A stretch of 7,135 bases of DNA from contig CALGGQ010000214.1 of assembly GCA_937915775.1 (NCBI GenBank), positions 1-7,135 on the forward strand. The letters are read 5' to 3'. Below are positions 5,907-7,135 of the stretch, one piece after another (the stretch's first letter is position 1; every line of letters starts with the position of its first letter). The notes beneath the pieces are model-generated. The model was not told the origin of the DNA. It searched no databases and saw only the letters and a program-made list of their open reading frames with translations. The translations under genes were made by a program, and so were the position numbers. The stretch comes from an uncultured Clostridia bacterium. Its GTDB lineage: Bacteria; Bacillota; Clostridia; Oscillospirales; Acutalibacteraceae.

Positions 5907-7135
5907 CTACCTTCCACGAAATTGCTTCGTTATAATTATCCCACATTTTTTTGTATAAGCTGTCGTTTTGAAGCAGCTCACCGTGTGTGCCCTGCTCGGC
6001 AATTCTGCCGCTGTCAAGCACGATAATGTTGTCGGCATCCTTTACCGTTGAAAGCCGGTGGGCTATCATCATTACCGTTTTATCCTTTGAAAGTTCAGCA
6101 AACGCCTTCTGTACAAGATATTCGTTTTCGGGGTCGGCAAAGGCGGTTGCCTCGTCAAGCACAAGGACGGGGGCGTTTTTCAATATCGCTCTGGCAATCG
6201 CAATTCGCTGCTGCTCACCGCCCGAAAGATAAACGCCCTTCGTGCCGATAACCGTGTCAATTCCGTTCGGCAGCTTTTCAATCATATCATCGCACTGCGC
6301 TTTATGAAGCGCATCTAACACTTCGTTATAATCTGCGTCCGGCTTGGCAAGGCGGACGTTTTCAAATACGGACATTTTCAGCAGCTTGCTGTCCTGAAAT
6401 ACGAAGGATACAGTGTTCATCAGATCCTCTGTTCTGATATCTTTAACATTGACACCGCCAATGGTGATACTGCCGCTGCTGACATCCCAAAAGCGTGAGA
6501 GCAGCCCTGCAGCCGTTGTCTTTCCGCCGCCAGACGGTCCGACAAGCGCCGTGGTTTTTCCGCTTTCTGCCGTAAAGGTTACATCCTCCAGCGCCTGCGT
6601 ATCGCTGCCCTTATAGCGAAACGATACGTTATTAAAGCGAACCGTATATTCCTGCGGGAGCACAGTCTGCTTTGCTTCTTCGAGCGGCTGAATTTCAAGC
6701 ACGCTGTCTATTCTCTGAAAGGCGTCTGTTACCGTCATACCGCCCTCGCTCATAAACAGCACTTTTGAAAGCGTTGTCGTGATAACGGGTGTAATGATAA
6801 CGTAAAAAATGAAGTTAAGGATAATATCTGTTGCAATGTTCGCGCCGCCTTGTGAGAGAATGAGCGCAAGCGCAATCAAAAACGCGAACGCACTGTTGAT
6901 AAACACCATAAAGAACAGCATCGGCTGGCGGCAGCGCTTGGTGTAGGCGATACAGAATTTGCCGTAGTTTTCGATAGACGCTTTGAAGCGCGAGAAGGTA
7001 TGCACCGTGCCGTCCGGCAGCGCGCCGTAAAACCCGGGCACGACCGCATGCTCCAGCCCCGCAAGGCGCGCGCCGAGGGTCTGGAACGTGCGTGCTTCGT
7101 CGAGCGTGCCGTTTTCGTGGAAGAAGATCACCTCG
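5899..7135 (-). CDS. ABC transporter ATP-binding protein/permease (first half), partial with foreign 5' end
   Basis: The frame is open to the window edge and ends at TAA 5899-5901. Counting from the codon at 7131, ABC sequence starts around residues 43-49 (TVHTFSR, then FKASIENYGKF). It includes two membrane segments (about 71-93 and 102-125), the last part of a six-segment domain. A full ATPase domain follows: Walker A GPSGGGKTT (198-206), Gln246, signature LSGGEQQR (302-309), Walker B VLVLDEAT (322-329) with Glu327, and His358. The D-loop reads FADPENE instead of the usual SLD, a variant I recall from one member of siderophore-type heterodimers (YbtQ/IrtA-like). Residues before about 43 are aspartate kinase, not ABC, so the first four membrane segments are absent. 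The apparent GTG at 7131 is not a real start. It is translationally coupled to the second half through an 8-base overlap. Confidence 0.88.
   Translation of the reverse strand, partial: EVIFFHENGTLDEARTFQTLGARLAGLEHAVVPGFYGALPDGTVHTFSRFKASIENYGKFCIAYTKRCRQPMLFFMVFINSAFAFLIALALILSQGGANIATDIILNFIFYVIITPVITTTLSKVLFMSEGGMTVTDAFQRIDSVLEIQPLEEAKQTVLPQEYTVRFNNVSFRYKGSDTQALEDVTFTAESGKTTALVGPSGGGKTTAAGLLSRFWDVSSGSITIGGVNVKDIRTEDLMNTVSFVFQDSKLLKMSVFENVRLAKPDADYNEVLDALHKAQCDDMIEKLPNGIDTVIGTKGVYLSGGEQQRIAIARAILKNAPVLVLDEATAFADPENEYLVQKAFAELSKDKTVMMIAHRLSTVKDADNIIVLDSGRIAEQGTHGELLQNDSLYKKMWDNYNEAISWKVGA
6991..7135 (-). pseudogene. Aspartate kinase internal fragment joined in frame to the ABC gene
   Basis: The first ~48 codons at this edge read EVIFFHENGTLDEA, then AVVPGFYGALPDGTVHTFSR. 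This is the block found near the middle of clostridial aspartate kinases, where it normally reads VIFF-ENG ... AVIPGFYGSMPDGTIKTFSRGGSD and leads into the substrate-binding GGSD. Here it breaks off at TFSR, before GGSD, and passes into ABC membrane sequence. Aspartate kinase phosphorylates L-aspartate in lysine/threonine synthesis; this piece has neither the N-terminal KFGGSS loop nor the regulatory ACT region. GC over 7003-7135 is about 68% by hand count, against about 43% over 6781-6900, which points to a different source genome. Confidence 0.85.

Noticed and set aside
6985..7135. A genuine new kinase-transporter fusion protein
   Set aside because: The aspartate kinase part lacks its catalytic ends, the ABC part lacks its first membrane segments, the GC content jumps at the join, and the contig carries adapter sequence. 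Misassembly is simpler.
1..7135. CRISPR array, tRNA, rRNA, insertion sequence or phage attachment site
   Set aside because: I saw no regularly spaced repeats, cloverleaf, transposase motifs or terminal repeats on either strand.

Overview
The window looks like a contig piece from an anaerobic gut Clostridia-type Firmicute, probably Ruminococcaceae or Oscillospirales. The signs are the lipoprotein signal peptide, strong AGGAGG-type ribosome sites, the protein families present (tannase-like lipoprotein, YjbR, heterodimeric ABC pair, old-yellow-enzyme relative) and moderate GC. All real genes read on the minus strand, so transcription runs from high to low coordinates.

Layout in transcription order. 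(a) 7135-5899: C-terminal part of an ABC exporter-fold half-transporter. Its first ~45 codons are not ABC sequence but an in-frame piece of an aspartate kinase. (b) 5906-4179: the partner half-transporter, overlapping the first by 8 bases. (c) 4090-3667: a promoter with a palindrome, a perfect AGGAGG site and a 32-codon stub of one gene, running into the C-terminal quarter of an NADH:flavin oxidoreductase. This is a decayed or deletion-fused locus, closed by a good terminator. (d) 3633-2335: a promoter and a three-gene cassette of GNAT acetyltransferase, YjbR-fold protein and ABM-fold monooxygenase-like protein, closed by a terminator. (e) 2204-1: a large secreted tannase-family esterase lipoprotein, cut off by the window edge.

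The two ABC halves should form one heterodimeric membrane transporter. The three small cytoplasmic proteins are probably co-transcribed, but no shared pathway can be deduced. The tannase-like lipoprotein would act outside the cell on ester bonds of plant polyphenols or similar substrates.

Assembly quality matters here. Bases 1-13 equal the end of the standard Illumina adapter, so the last codons of the tannase frame are artefact. At the other end, 7003-7135 has about 68% GC by hand count against about 43% for 6781-6900, and it encodes aspartate kinase. That end is most simply a chimeric assembly join. I did not find a convincing new defence, mobile or RNA-based system. The best leads are the two gene junctions, the linker-split tannase and two palindromic control sites.
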